Source: Guptibacillus spartinae (GTDB lineage: Bacteria; Bacillota; Bacilli; Bacillales; Guptibacillaceae). Taken from it: a stretch of DNA of 64,000 bases. Location of the stretch: contig NZ_JAQQWU010000012.1 in assembly GCF_028610625.1 (NCBI RefSeq), positions 62,001 through 126,000 on the forward strand, read 5' to 3'. Both the position numbers and the translations under genes were made by a program. Positions within the stretch are counted from its first letter, which is position 1. Every line of letters begins with the position of its first letter. The notes beneath the pieces were generated by a model, which worked only from the letters and a program-made list of their open reading frames with translations, did no database searches and was not told the origin of the DNA. Positions 1-8,771 of the stretch are shown one piece after another.

Positions 1-327
1 ACAAGCTATGGCACTGTTGAAACAAAAGGATGGAATGAGTATGGTGGTTGGAGAATAGGGATTAGAGACATTGATGGTAATTATCACTATTATGCGCACT
101 TAAACGGGTTTGAAAAAGGAATTGAGAAAGGAAGCGTCGTTCAACCAGGTGAAATCATTGGCTATGTTGGTAGCTCAGGGTATGGACCTAAAGGAACAGC
201 AGGGAAGTTTCCACCACATCTGCATTATGGCATTTATAAAGATAATGGAAGAACAGAATGGTCATACGATCCTTACCCTTCCTTACGGCTTTGGGAACGT
301 CAAGAACGAGCTCGTAAAAAATCATAA
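1..327 (+). CDS. lytH: M23 (LytM-type) peptidoglycan endopeptidase, C-terminal part; probably LytH
   Basis: This is the 3' end of a gene entering from the left edge, read in frame 1 with stop TAA at 325-327. The 108 visible residues contain the M23 zinc-peptidase core: YYAHLNGF (first zinc-site histidine), then VVQPGEIIGYVGSSG, then the HLHYG motif with the catalytic and zinc-binding histidines. Family enzymes cleave stem peptides of peptidoglycan outside the membrane. In B. subtilis the sporulation endopeptidase lytH (yunA) lies next to yunB. Here yunB is 4 kb away behind two transporter genes, so LytH is a reasonable identity based on neighbourhood and the DPYPSLRLWER tail. The N-terminal membrane region is outside the window. 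The gene ends in a perfect palindromic terminator. Confidence 0.8.
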   Translation, partial: TSYGTVETKGWNEYGGWRIGIRDIDGNYHYYAHLNGFEKGIEKGSVVQPGEIIGYVGSSGYGPKGTAGKFPPHLHYGIYKDNGRTEWSYDPYPSLRLWERQERARKKS

Positions 328-366
328 AAAAGAAGAACTAGCGCGCGCTAGTTCTTCTTTTGGTTT
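327..366. terminator. Bidirectional terminator between lytH and the NSS small subunit
   Basis: Positions 331-344 and 345-358 are an uninterrupted perfect inverted repeat, extended by A and T runs on both sides. This gives a long GC-centred hairpin with U-tracts in both directions, which suits the two convergent genes. Confidence 0.85.
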
Positions 367-470
367 TATTGTTTTTTGGAAACCCGAACAGCATTTAGAA
401 TACTTGCTGCGAGCCCTCCCCAGATAATGACCATTCCAACAATCATCATAAAGATTGCGCTACCACCCAT
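366..470 (-). CDS. metS: Methionine/alanine importer small subunit, MetS-like (34 aa)
   Basis: This 34-residue protein is a single membrane span: MGGSAIFMMIVGMVII, then WGGLAASILNAVRVSKKQ. The hydrophobic segment followed by WGG and a short basic tail is what I recognise from small subunits that accompany NSS-family amino-acid importers (MetS of Corynebacterium MetPS). Its ATG lies one base after the transporter stop codon, and its ribosome-binding site AAGGAGGT is inside the last codons of the transporter, so the two are translationally coupled. It presumably assembles with the symporter in the membrane. The substrate of this pair cannot be read from sequence. Confidence 0.75.
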   Translation of the reverse strand: MGGSAIFMMIVGMVIIWGGLAASILNAVRVSKKQ

Positions 471-471
471 A

Positions 472-1998
472 TTAGCTTACCTCCTTATACTTTTGCTGTT
501 CTGCTTTCGCATCCCATTTCTTTAGGCTGAATAGAATCCCAACGAGAAGAGCGAAACCAGCGACAGCCCAGCCGCTATAAAGGATAAAGCTGTTTGAGTA
601 ACCTTCATAGTTTCCAGTAGGCGTATCAAATTGACGAAGAAGATTCGTTTTAAACAGATCAAACATCATGTAGCCAAGTACTAACGGTGTAATGACGCCA
701 AGACAAGCTTTCCACCAGTACTTTAAGGAAATGTCTGAAATCCCGTTCGCATGTGATTCAAGCGTGTTAAGCTCACGAAGTACCCACGCAACAACGACAA
801 CTTCCACAAGTCCTACAAATGCAATTCCGAACTGGTTAATAAAGTAGTCCGCCGCATCAAGGAAGAACAACCCACCCTGTGTCGCAAATAGAATCGAGAT
901 AATGGAAGAAATTCCTCCACCTATCAGAACCGCTTTTGTACGAGAAATACCAAACTTTTCAGAAACCCCTGCAACGTACGTTTCGGAAATCGAAATGAGT
1001 GAAGACAATCCAGCAAGAACAAGTGATGCAAAGAAAAGGAATCCAAACAAACCGTTCAATGCTGGGAACTCATTAATAATTTGTGGGAAGACAACGAAAG
1101 CTAGTCCGACTCCACCGCTCACGACTTCACCAACGCTTAGTCCTTGCTGTTGTGCCATAAAACCTAGTGCAGAGAATACACCAATACCAGCAAGAAGTTC
1201 AAATGCCGAGTTACCGAAACCAGTAATAAAGGCGTTATTTGTAATATCTGATTTCTTAGGTAAGTAACTAGAATAAGTAATCATAATAGCAAAAGCAATC
1301 GATAAACTGAAGAAGATTTGTCCATATGCAGCTACCCAAACACTACCAGATGTAATACTATCAAAATTAGGTGTGAAGAAAGCATTTAGCCCTTCAGCAG
1401 CACCAGGAAGCGTCACTGCTCGGATGACAATAATTAAGAAAAGAACAATTAAAGTAGGAATAAAAATCTTGTTTGCACGCTCAATTCCTTTTTTAACACC
1501 AGCAAGAAGAACGCCTAGTGTGATGATCCATACCACGATTAACGGAAGAAATACGCCTGGTACGATACTACCTGTTTGTCCAGGATCAACCGTCAATTTC
1601 AAGTAGTCGTTAAAAAGGAACGCTTCTGTATCTGAACCCCAGCTCTGGTTAAAAGCAAAATAGCTATACGAGATCGCCCACGCAATAATAACGGCGTAGT
1701 AAGTCGAGATAACAAAGGCAACAATTACGCCCCACCAACCAAGCCACTCCATCTTTTTATTCATTCTAAAGAATGATAGCGGCGCTGACCCTCGGAACTT
1801 ATGACCCATTGTAAATTCAAGAATTAAGATTGGGATTCCAGCTGTTAGTAATGCAAATAAATAAGGTATAAAAAATGCCCCACCGCCATTGTCATAAGCA
1901 ACGGCCGGAAATCTCCATATGTTTCCTAGACCTATTGCAGATCCAACTGCGGCTAAAATAAATCCAGCCCTCGTTCCCCATTGCGCACGATTTTCCAA
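472..1998 (-). CDS. Sodium:neurotransmitter symporter (NSS) family transporter
   Basis: This is a 508-residue polytopic membrane protein with the NSS signature at its N terminus (WGTRAGFILAAVGSAIGLGN, then WRFP), which forms the TM1 sodium and substrate site in LeuT-like carriers. About eleven to twelve membrane segments follow, the usual number for bacterial members. It should import an amino acid with Na+. The small subunit downstream points to the methionine/alanine group, but the substrate is inferred. I chose the TTG at 1998 because AAGGGGG precedes it by about 8 bases and the protein then begins next to the conserved ENRAQWG. A TTG at 2019 is a possible longer start. A sigma-A promoter lies at 2097-2125. 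Confidence 0.88.
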   Translation of the reverse strand: MENRAQWGTRAGFILAAVGSAIGLGNIWRFPAVAYDNGGGAFFIPYLFALLTAGIPILILEFTMGHKFRGSAPLSFFRMNKKMEWLGWWGVIVAFVISTYYAVIIAWAISYSYFAFNQSWGSDTEAFLFNDYLKLTVDPGQTGSIVPGVFLPLIVVWIITLGVLLAGVKKGIERANKIFIPTLIVLFLIIVIRAVTLPGAAEGLNAFFTPNFDSITSGSVWVAAYGQIFFSLSIAFAIMITYSSYLPKKSDITNNAFITGFGNSAFELLAGIGVFSALGFMAQQQGLSVGEVVSGGVGLAFVVFPQIINEFPALNGLFGFLFFASLVLAGLSSLISISETYVAGVSEKFGISRTKAVLIGGGISSIISILFATQGGLFFLDAADYFINQFGIAFVGLVEVVVVAWVLRELNTLESHANGISDISLKYWWKACLGVITPLVLGYMMFDLFKTNLLRQFDTPTGNYEGYSNSFILYSGWAVAGFALLVGILFSLKKWDAKAEQQKYKEVS

Positions 1999-2096
1999 TT
2001 GAATTACCCCCTTGAACAAATTAAACCCTTTTCACCATAAGCCCCCTTCCAGAAAAAGGTTAAGACTTTTAAGTAAATTCAGATTATTTTGTTTAT

Positions 2097-2125
2097 AGTA
2101 TATCTAGTACGTATGACCTTGTCAA
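2097..2125 (-). promoter_or_regulatory. Sigma-A promoter of the NSS transporter gene
   Basis: On the minus strand TTGACA (2120-2125) and TATACT (2097-2102) are separated by exactly 17 bases, about 90 bases upstream of the TTG start. Confidence 0.75.
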
Positions 2126-2198
2126 AACAAACTTTTTTCTTTTTTGGTACGAATCGTTCAATTTCTCAAATAAATCTCCCTAATTTTGTGGAAAAACA

Positions 2199-2230
2199 TA
2201 AAAAAAACAGGAGGGTCACCTCCTGTTTCA
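2199..2230 (-). terminator. Terminator of the NhaC-type gene
   Basis: A 10-bp stem (2205-2214 with 2219-2228) and a GTCA loop are followed on the minus strand by a run of T, directly after the antiporter stop codon. Confidence 0.85.
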
Positions 2231-2233
2231 TGA

Positions 2234-3808
2234 TTATTCTGCCACTTCAACCGGTCTGTTGGCATATTTTGCTTTGAGCATAAAAATGAGAATTCCAAAG
2301 AAAATAGCTGTTACCACCACTCCAATAATCGCACTACCGGTAAATCCTAAAACAAGGTAGCCAAGTAGTGAAATTCCTGCTACAAGTAAAGCGTATGGCA
2401 GCTGTGTCATCACATGATCGATATGATGGCTTCCCGCTCCTGTAGAGGATAGGATGGTTGTATCTGAGATTGGAGAGCAGTGATCTCCGAATACTGCGCC
2501 AGCAAGAACCGCTGCAAGAACTGGTAGCATATACGTAGGATCCGTTGCAGCAGCGATCTCTCCCGCGATTGGAAGCATGATACCAAACGTCCCCCATGAG
2601 GTACCTGTTGCAAAAGCCATCACGCCAGCAAGCAAGAATAAGATAGCAGGCAAGAAGCCAATCATAATGTGGTCATTAACGAGACCCGCAAGATACTTTC
2701 CTGTCCCTAGACTTCCGATAATTTCAATAAGCGTCCATGCAAAGAAAAGAATGTATACGGCAGGTAGCATTGATTTAATGCCTTCCCATATCCCTTTGCC
2801 AAGAACCGCTCCACCCATTCGTTTCGTAAAGAAAAAGATAAGTGATGTGGCGAGTCCGATTAATCCACCATACAAAAGAGAAGCGGCAACATCTGTGTTT
2901 TCAAAAACCGACAAAGCGGTTACCGCGGTATCTGTCCCGCTAACTGCCTGGATACCGGTAATAATCATAAACGTCACAGTTCCTGCAATCAGCATAATGA
3001 TTGGCCATGCAAGATCCGCTACTTTCCCTTTTTCACTTTCAGGTAGACCCGTTGTTTGTCCAGGAACAGCGCCTTGATTCGGATCAAGAACTTCTCCTGT
3101 CTTCTGTGCGCGGTCCTCGTGAACTTTCATGGCTTTTAGATTAATATCAAAGTAACTAACAAAGAATACCATCGCTAGCGCAAAGAGGGCATATAAATTC
3201 ATTGGAATCATTCTGATAAATGCTTCTAACGCCCCGACGCCTGTAATGCTATGAGTGGCTAAGACACCACCGATCAGTGCGATAATATAAGCACCCCAAC
3301 TTGAAATTGGGGAAATAATACACATTGGTGCTGCAGTTGAGTCAATAATGTAAGCGAGCTTTGCACGTGAAACCTTATGCCTGTCCGTTATCGGGCGACT
3401 TACGTTACCAACAGCGAGCGAATTAAAGTAATCATCAATAAAGATAATAATACCAAAGATAGCTGTTATCACTTGTGCGCCTACTCGTGTTTTAACGCGT
3501 TTCATCGCCCATTCTCCGAAGGCACGGCTTCCACCAGAGATTGAAATAAAGGCAGTCATCATTCCTAATAATAGTAAAAAGAAAATAATGTACATATTCC
3601 ACGTATTTAAACCGCCGTTTTCAGCATCAATAAAGATTCCTTTTACAATTGTATAAATTTCTTTCAGTGATCCTGTTACACTCCAATTGTTGATCATTAG
3701 TGCACCAAGAATAATTCCCACTCCGAGAGAAGGAAGCACTTTCCTTGTCACCACTACCATCAGCAAGGCGATGAGTGGTGGAATAATGGATAAAATTGAA
3801 TTCTCCAT
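2234..3808 (-). CDS. NhaC-family Na+/H+ antiporter-type transporter, lysine-riboswitch controlled
   Basis: This is a 524-residue polytopic protein of the NhaC superfamily. Features seen include the SISGGSRAFGEW stretch, the IFIDDYFNSL region with paired acidic residues in a membrane helix, and GDHCSPISDTT near the C terminus. Members exchange Na+ for protons or carry small organic solutes. Here the gene sits behind a lysine riboswitch, so lysine uptake is the likely role. A lysine-regulated NhaC-type transporter (LysW) has been predicted in comparative riboswitch studies. The start at 3808 follows TAGGAGGA. The frame stays open 42 codons further upstream, but that part would run through the riboswitch terminator and is not coding. 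Confidence 0.87.
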   Translation of the reverse strand: MENSILSIIPPLIALLMVVVTRKVLPSLGVGIILGALMINNWSVTGSLKEIYTIVKGIFIDAENGGLNTWNMYIIFFLLLLGMMTAFISISGGSRAFGEWAMKRVKTRVGAQVITAIFGIIIFIDDYFNSLAVGNVSRPITDRHKVSRAKLAYIIDSTAAPMCIISPISSWGAYIIALIGGVLATHSITGVGALEAFIRMIPMNLYALFALAMVFFVSYFDINLKAMKVHEDRAQKTGEVLDPNQGAVPGQTTGLPESEKGKVADLAWPIIMLIAGTVTFMIITGIQAVSGTDTAVTALSVFENTDVAASLLYGGLIGLATSLIFFFTKRMGGAVLGKGIWEGIKSMLPAVYILFFAWTLIEIIGSLGTGKYLAGLVNDHIMIGFLPAILFLLAGVMAFATGTSWGTFGIMLPIAGEIAAATDPTYMLPVLAAVLAGAVFGDHCSPISDTTILSSTGAGSHHIDHVMTQLPYALLVAGISLLGYLVLGFTGSAIIGVVVTAIFFGILIFMLKAKYANRPVEVAE

Positions 3809-3885
3809 GAATATCCTCCTAATAAATGATTGATCATCATAATCGGAATGGACGCCAACCCTCAGCTTTCTCGTCGTATTTGAAC

Positions 3886-3932
3886 GCAAAAAAGCGAGCA
3901 ATGATAGGATTGGTCCTATCATTGCTCGCTTC
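3886..3932 (-). terminator. Expression-platform terminator of the lysine riboswitch
   Basis: A 17-bp perfect stem (3893-3909 with 3914-3930) with a 4-base loop is followed on the minus strand by six T. It lies between the aptamer and the NhaC start, the expected place for lysine-dependent attenuation. Confidence 0.85.
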
Positions 3933-3944
3933 ACCGAGTCAATG

Positions 3945-4150
3945 TTAAGTGTCCACCCCGATCAGTAGTTCTCCATTATAAGTAAGACTTATAATGACAG
4001 TTCGACACTTATTCAATGCCGCCCCAACATAAATAATATGACCGTTATTTATGCTTCGGCAGATCTCCCTTTCGATGCTGATCATTGGTGTCATTCTCCC
4101 AACACGTACTCATGAGGATCTGCTCCTCTACCTCATCGTATAAGATAAGG
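3945..4150 (-). ncRNA. Lysine riboswitch (L-box) aptamer
   Basis: The minus strand shows the L-box landmarks in order: GATGAGGTAGAGG, GGGAGATCTGCCGAAG, a TTGGGG segment, GAACTGTCA, then GGAGAACTACTG. It is followed by a strong terminator hairpin and then the NhaC-type gene. The boundaries are approximate. In this class lysine binding stabilises the aptamer and favours termination, so the transporter should be expressed when lysine is scarce. Confidence 0.88.
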
Positions 4151-4173
4151 AACAATATTAAGTTCAGTTTTAA

Positions 4174-4202
4174 AGTATACCTTACTTTGGGTGTTTCTGC
4201 AA
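4174..4202 (-). promoter_or_regulatory. Probable promoter of the lysine riboswitch transcript
   Basis: On the minus strand TATACT (4174-4179) is preceded at 17 bases by TTGCAG (4197-4202). Transcription would begin just before the aptamer. Confidence 0.6.
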
Positions 4203-4209
4203 TTGTAGA

Positions 4210-4992
4210 TTATTCCATGTCATCAATTTGAATCGATGGAGTCGGCAAGCCACCTTCTGAGCCATTGTTATAGAAATTTGGTACTTCTCCTGGAATAATC
4301 GTTAACAATACGGGGATATCCGTTGTCACAACATCCGAATCTGTCGCAAATGGAATAACAATTTTCACTTTCACTTCAATATGAACTCGAATATCTACAG
4401 AAATATTGTTAATACCAACCGGTTCAATTGTACTTTTATAATCAGATTTCACTTCGCCGATCGCAGTAAACCGCACAGGAACTTTTGGTCCCATATTGGC
4501 GAGTAGCGTGTTATCAAACGCTTGACCAATTGGAATATAATGAATGATCCCATTGTCTAGTGATGTTTGATCATCCACTTCAAGTTCAACGCCATTTTGT
4601 TCCGCCCAATAATCTAATGTTCCATCTTCCACACTTTTTAAAAATCGTTGCACTTTTTCAGTTGATTGGGCGAGTACCTGAGTAACAGCTCTTTGATTGA
4701 TTTGAACTCGCACAAGCTTTCCTTCATTGTCTGTTACTTCTTTTATTAACGAATCTTGATAATTATCTACTTCTTCAGCCATTTTCTGATTAATGGCTTC
4801 GTTAATGGCGATCGTTGCGATCCGATTCGTCTCTGTCCGGGCTATTTCAATTAGGGTAGGCTTTATCCCTTTTTCAACGATCCACAGTCCCTGGACAGTC
4901 ATGAAAATGAACAGGAGGAAGGAGATGACAAATACATAACGAAAGGGAAGCGGCCCCTTTCTAAAGAATTTTCTACGAGTTCGAAACAACAT
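4210..4992 (-). CDS. yunB: Sporulation protein YunB
   Basis: This 260-residue protein has a basic N terminus (RTRRKFFRKG) and one membrane segment at about residues 18-40 (YVFVISFLLFIFMTVQGL). An extracytoplasmic domain follows, starting IVEKGIKPTLIEIARTETN. This architecture, the length and the order yunB-yunC-yunD match YunB of Bacillus, which is expressed in the mother cell during sporulation and has no defined biochemical function. ATG at 4992 follows GGGAGGG. Its 3' end overlaps the promoter region of the next transcript. No sigma-E promoter could be assigned with confidence. Confidence 0.88.
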   Translation of the reverse strand: MLFRTRRKFFRKGPLPFRYVFVISFLLFIFMTVQGLWIVEKGIKPTLIEIARTETNRIATIAINEAINQKMAEEVDNYQDSLIKEVTDNEGKLVRVQINQRAVTQVLAQSTEKVQRFLKSVEDGTLDYWAEQNGVELEVDDQTSLDNGIIHYIPIGQAFDNTLLANMGPKVPVRFTAIGEVKSDYKSTIEPVGINNISVDIRVHIEVKVKIVIPFATDSDVVTTDIPVLLTIIPGEVPNFYNNGSEGGLPTPSIQIDDME

Positions 4993-5093
4993 GAACCCTC
5001 CCTTCTCTTCTTCATGTATATGCCATGAAGGAGAGAAGTATGGACAATTTCTCCAGAATGCCGTTTCCCTAGTGAAACAATTTTTAAGAAAAG

Positions 5094-5126
5094 AAAAAAA
5101 GCCGAAGCAAGTAGCTATGGCTTTTT
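5094..5126 (-). terminator. Terminator of yunC
   Basis: The outer stem AAAAAGCC / GGCTTTTT encloses an inner AGC/GCT stem, and the minus strand then carries a T run. It abuts the yunC stop codon. Confidence 0.8.
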
Positions 5127-5428
5127 CACATCATCTTTAACATGGCATCTCTACCCTTTGTGCCAACCTTAATGCCTCTCGCTTCTGCTTCAAGCGTAAC
5201 AGATTCAAGCGGTGCATCAAGGAGCTGCTCAATGGATCTTACGCCTACAGCTCTTCCTGCAATAATTTTACGGTCACTTAACTTCTCATTAAGTAGGCCT
5301 ACATCCAATGCGCCGCACATGATATAGCCATTGTCATTCATAACCGCTAGAAAATTGGTTTTTGGAAGCTGCATACTAACTGCTGTAAATGGATGACCAT
5401 CAATCATGATTGGTCTCATTGTGATCAC
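5126..5428 (-). CDS. yunC: YunC-like DUF1805 protein
   Basis: This is a 100-residue soluble protein of the DUF1805/YunC family, recognised by NGYIMCGALDVGLLNEKL and a C-terminal EARGIKVGTKGRDA stretch. No enzymatic role is established for the family. It lies between yunD and yunB as in B. subtilis. The start is GTG at 5428, 10 bases after GGAGG. The in-frame ATG three codons later is too far from that site. It has its own terminator. Confidence 0.85.
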   Translation of the reverse strand: MITMRPIMIDGHPFTAVSMQLPKTNFLAVMNDNGYIMCGALDVGLLNEKLSDRKIIAGRAVGVRSIEQLLDAPLESVTLEAEARGIKVGTKGRDAMLKMM

Positions 5429-5512
5429 GTCATTCCCGCCTCCTGACTTGAATGAATATCACTATATTTATATGAGACCAACAGCATGTTTGACAATCAA
5501 ACATACAAAGTT

Positions 5513-6901
5513 TTACTGCCTATTCTCAAGCCGCCAGGCAAGAAGATCACGAAGCATTTCAGGAAGATAATACTTCTTCTTTGCATGCTTCATCTGTGGA
5601 TAAAACTTTCCAAACGTGAACATATCAGCTGTTGCCACAGCATACTCTTCATCCGCGACGAGCGAATGACCATTATGGAGGACGTCTGTGACATGACGAA
5701 GTCCATCTTCCATTTCTACAGACGTTACTTCAATGCCATCAAAAGCCATAATCCCCATCACTTCGCCCCTAAACCCTAGCCCTTTAAAACTTAAATTGAC
5801 GATTTCATCCGACATCGCGTGGGAAATGATTTCACGTAACTCGCTTCCTCTTAAAATCACTTTACACGGATTAACTGGATGAGGACAAATGCGATGAAGA
5901 TCTTCACGGGAGACACGTCCTTCAGGTAATCCATCAAGAAGCATACCTGCATTAATCATCCCAATATCTGCAGCACACCATTCTCGAAGGGCAGCGGCTA
6001 ATTCATCCGCCAAAACAGACCGTTGAAACCACTCTGATTCTAGCGGCTGCTCAAGACGACAGACCACTTCTTCTAGCATCGAATGGGCATCCATGCTCAA
6101 TTGGTCAATCATTTCTCTTGTACCCTCGTCTTGTTTGCGATTTCTAACGGAAATCGCATAAGCTTCTTTTTCACTTACTTGTTTCGTTTCCGTATCAAAA
6201 CAAATGGTCACTTCTCCAACATAATTTCCATTTTTCCCTGCCTGTGTAATGAGCGTATCCTCTATAAGCATGCCATGTTTCAACACATGATGCGTATGAG
6301 CACCAATAATAAGGTCAATGCCTTTCATTTCTCTTGCCATCTGCTCATCATTGCCCAGTCCCATATGAGACATCAACACCACTATATCTGATTGTTGACG
6401 AACTTCATCGATCATCGACTGTAGAAAATCATAGGGTGATTCAATTTTCCAACCTAAGAGCGAATAGAATTGCTCATACGGAATCGTGATGCCAATAATT
6501 CCGACTTTCACTCCATTTAGCTCATGAATCTTGTAAGGGACTGCCCATGACGGCCTCGAGTCATCCTGGTGATAAAGATTCGCCACAATGATCTCAAATC
6601 TTGCCTCTGTATAAAGCGCCTCAAGCTCTTTTTTGGAAAACGTGATTCCTTCATTATTGCCAATTGTAGCGTAATCGTATTGGAGGTCATTCAATAATTG
6701 TACGTTTCCTTTTCCAACCGTTCCTTCCGTCATCGGATGAACCTTGTCCGAGTGATCACCTAAATCAAGAAGAAGGTAAGGTGTCCCTTGAAGCTCATGC
6801 ATCCGCTTCTTCTCTTTTAGATAAGATGAGACTCTGGACCAATTTTCAAAATGACTGTGAAGATCATTCGTATAATATATTTGTAAAGTTCTTGAAGTCA
6901 A
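5513..6901 (-). CDS. yunD: Bifunctional metallophosphatase/5'-nucleotidase YunD
   Basis: The 462-residue protein has two parts. The N-terminal calcineurin-like phosphoesterase domain shows metal-ligand motifs YYTNDLHSHF, LDLGDHSD, IGNNEG, MSHMG and IGAHTHH. The C-terminal 5'-nucleotidase domain spans about residues 270-440. There is no signal peptide, unlike secreted UshA-type enzymes, so it should act in the cytosol on phosphoesters or nucleotides. The start is TTG at 6901 with AGGAAG upstream. It is the last gene of yunF-yunE-yunD, 15 bases after yunE. Confidence 0.88.
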   Translation of the reverse strand: MTSRTLQIYYTNDLHSHFENWSRVSSYLKEKKRMHELQGTPYLLLDLGDHSDKVHPMTEGTVGKGNVQLLNDLQYDYATIGNNEGITFSKKELEALYTEARFEIIVANLYHQDDSRPSWAVPYKIHELNGVKVGIIGITIPYEQFYSLLGWKIESPYDFLQSMIDEVRQQSDIVVLMSHMGLGNDEQMAREMKGIDLIIGAHTHHVLKHGMLIEDTLITQAGKNGNYVGEVTICFDTETKQVSEKEAYAISVRNRKQDEGTREMIDQLSMDAHSMLEEVVCRLEQPLESEWFQRSVLADELAAALREWCAADIGMINAGMLLDGLPEGRVSREDLHRICPHPVNPCKVILRGSELREIISHAMSDEIVNLSFKGLGFRGEVMGIMAFDGIEVTSVEMEDGLRHVTDVLHNGHSLVADEEYAVATADMFTFGKFYPQMKHAKKKYYLPEMLRDLLAWRLENRQ

Positions 6902-6916
6902 GACACTCTTCCTTTC

Positions 6917-7732
6917 TTACCCCATCGTTCCCTGCCAGATTAACCGGACGCCGACAATAATTAACATCCATCGTAAAATAATCACAATTGTTTTGTCCGA
7001 AAGCTTCTGGTTAATAAATGAACCGCACTTTGCTCCAATCCAGGCACCTGGGATTAATCCCAGTAATAAAAACCACTGAATGTGACCAAGTGCTAGATGC
7101 GTCAGGGTCCCTGTTATACTTGAAAGAAAAATCATAAACATCGAGGTCGCCACTGCTACTGTTGTTGGAAAGCCAAATAAGAGGATCATTGCGGGCACCA
7201 TGAGAGAACCGCCGCCTATTCCAAAGAGTCCTGAAATAACGCCAACTACGAACGAAACAAGGACAGCTGCAAGAGCGGAAAAGGTATAGTTGACTTGTAC
7301 TCCATCAGAATCCGTATATGATCGCGCAAATTGCCCATCTAACTTCATTGGACGTAAACGGTTCCTTACCATTAATAATATGGAGACAAGCACCATAAAT
7401 AACCCGAAATAAATAGAAAAATAATCAATCTGAATAAATTTATTTAGCCAGGCACCCAAAATCGCGCCAGGACCACTGCCTAAAAAAAAGAGTGCGCCAC
7501 TTTTATAATCCACGCTTTTCTTTTTCATATAGGCGAGCGTTGAAGAAAGACCAATTGCGACAAGTACGACAATTGAACTTCCTACAATCATTTGTGGTGA
7601 TAAAGCGGGAAGCCAATCTGTGTACTGATCAACCATAAGAAGGACAGGAACGATAATTATGCCCCCGCCAAGACCAACTAGGCTTCCAATCGTACCAGCT
7701 GCAAGACCAATGAAAAATAACAATATCCACAT
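6917..7732 (-). CDS. yunE: TauE/SafE family sulfite/anion exporter YunE
   Basis: This is a 271-residue membrane protein with about eight hydrophobic segments. It carries the duplicated glycine-rich motif of the TauE/SafE family: AAGTIGSLVGLGGGIIIVP at the N terminus and VVGVISGLFGIGGGSLMVPA at about residue 160. Members move sulfite, sulfonates or other anions across the membrane, and the substrate here is not evident. It lies 12 bases after yunF and 15 before yunD, so co-transcription is likely. Confidence 0.88.
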   Translation of the reverse strand: MWILLFFIGLAAGTIGSLVGLGGGIIIVPVLLMVDQYTDWLPALSPQMIVGSSIVVLVAIGLSSTLAYMKKKSVDYKSGALFFLGSGPGAILGAWLNKFIQIDYFSIYFGLFMVLVSILLMVRNRLRPMKLDGQFARSYTDSDGVQVNYTFSALAAVLVSFVVGVISGLFGIGGGSLMVPAMILLFGFPTTVAVATSMFMIFLSSITGTLTHLALGHIQWFLLLGLIPGAWIGAKCGSFINQKLSDKTIVIILRWMLIIVGVRLIWQGTMG

Positions 7733-7744
7733 TAGCGTAGCTCC

Positions 7745-8599
7745 TTACAGATCAAAGAGATCAAGTTGCTTAGAATTTAAATGCGTATACTCAATTCCAA
7801 GCATTTGAATCATCCACTTAGCATTATTTGCAGCATGACCACCTGAGTTATTGTTAAATAATACAAACACATCTTTGCATTCTTTCTCTAATTCTTGAAT
7901 ACGTTCTTTCCATTCCAGTAACTCTTCTTCATTATAATCATACAGGTAACGCACTTCTCGCCAGTTGTGACGATTCCCAGGATTTGTCCAACCATTCGTA
8001 TTTCGACCGTGAAGTCGAACCAGCACTTGACCTTTATGTAGGGTTTCCATCACTAATGGAACCGATCCTTCTCCCGCCTGTGGCTCATCACAAATAGTAT
8101 GAATAAACCCTTGTTCTTCAATAAATTGAAGCGTCTTGTCCCGAAAGGCCTCATGATACCACGACTGGTGCCGAAATTCGATCGCACATGGAATGTCTCC
8201 CATTCGTTCTTTGCAGTCTCTCAAGATGTTCACATTCTCTTTGTTTACATCAAACCAAGGTGGAAATTGAAAAAGCACCATCGCAAGCTTTCCTGCATCT
8301 TGAAGGGGACGTAGCGATTCCTTATACGCTTGAAACATTTCATCACGTGAGTCGAAAGGAATATCTCCCCTTTGGTGACCTGTCATACCTTGATATGCTT
8401 TTACAACAAAACGAAATTTCTCTGGTGTTTCATCAGCCCATTTTTGAAAGTTTCGAGCCGGTTGCACCGCATAAAAAGATGAATCGACTTCAACCGTAGG
8501 AAAGTGCGAACCATAGATCGAAAGTTTTTCATTGCTTTTTACACCTGGTGGATAAAGATCATCATGGTCTCCCCAGCCCGTTACGCCTATGTAAATCAT
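7745..8599 (-). CDS. yunF: DUF72 family protein YunF
   Basis: This 284-residue protein of the DUF72 (YecE-like, TIM-barrel) family begins MIYIGVTGWGDHD and contains FHQ-type landmarks: FRFVVKAYQGMTGH, AMVLFQFPPWF and CAIEFRHQSW. It ends with FVLFNNNSGGHAANNA. The family has no established reaction. It is the first gene of a yunF-yunE-yunD unit whose order matches B. subtilis. ATG at 8599 follows AGAGGAAG. Confidence 0.87.
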   Translation of the reverse strand: MIYIGVTGWGDHDDLYPPGVKSNEKLSIYGSHFPTVEVDSSFYAVQPARNFQKWADETPEKFRFVVKAYQGMTGHQRGDIPFDSRDEMFQAYKESLRPLQDAGKLAMVLFQFPPWFDVNKENVNILRDCKERMGDIPCAIEFRHQSWYHEAFRDKTLQFIEEQGFIHTICDEPQAGEGSVPLVMETLHKGQVLVRLHGRNTNGWTNPGNRHNWREVRYLYDYNEEELLEWKERIQELEKECKDVFVLFNNNSGGHAANNAKWMIQMLGIEYTHLNSKQLDLFDL

Positions 8600-8728
8600 G
8601 CAACTCTTCCTCTCATCATTGATTCTCTTTCTTTATTCTCATATCATTACCCGAAAATAGCAAGGGAAAATCCCTTCTACCTTTTTAAGAGAAAGTCGAC
8701 ATGTCCCTTTTAAATTCGCTGTTCTAAC

Positions 8729-8762
8729 AGAAAAAACGAACCGGAAAATCCGGTTCGTTTAA
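8729..8762 (-). terminator. Terminator of the suf operon
   Basis: A 12-bp perfect stem (8734-8745 with 8749-8760) with a three-base loop is followed on the minus strand by T residues, just after the sufB stop codon. Confidence 0.88.
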
Positions 8763-8771
8763 AATGGAAGC

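Noticed and set aside
3809-3934. N-terminal extension of the NhaC-type gene
   Set aside because: It runs through the lysine-riboswitch terminator hairpin and has no conserved sequence.
5010-5040. Imperfect hairpin upstream of yunB
   Set aside because: Weak stem with no known motif; it may be chance.
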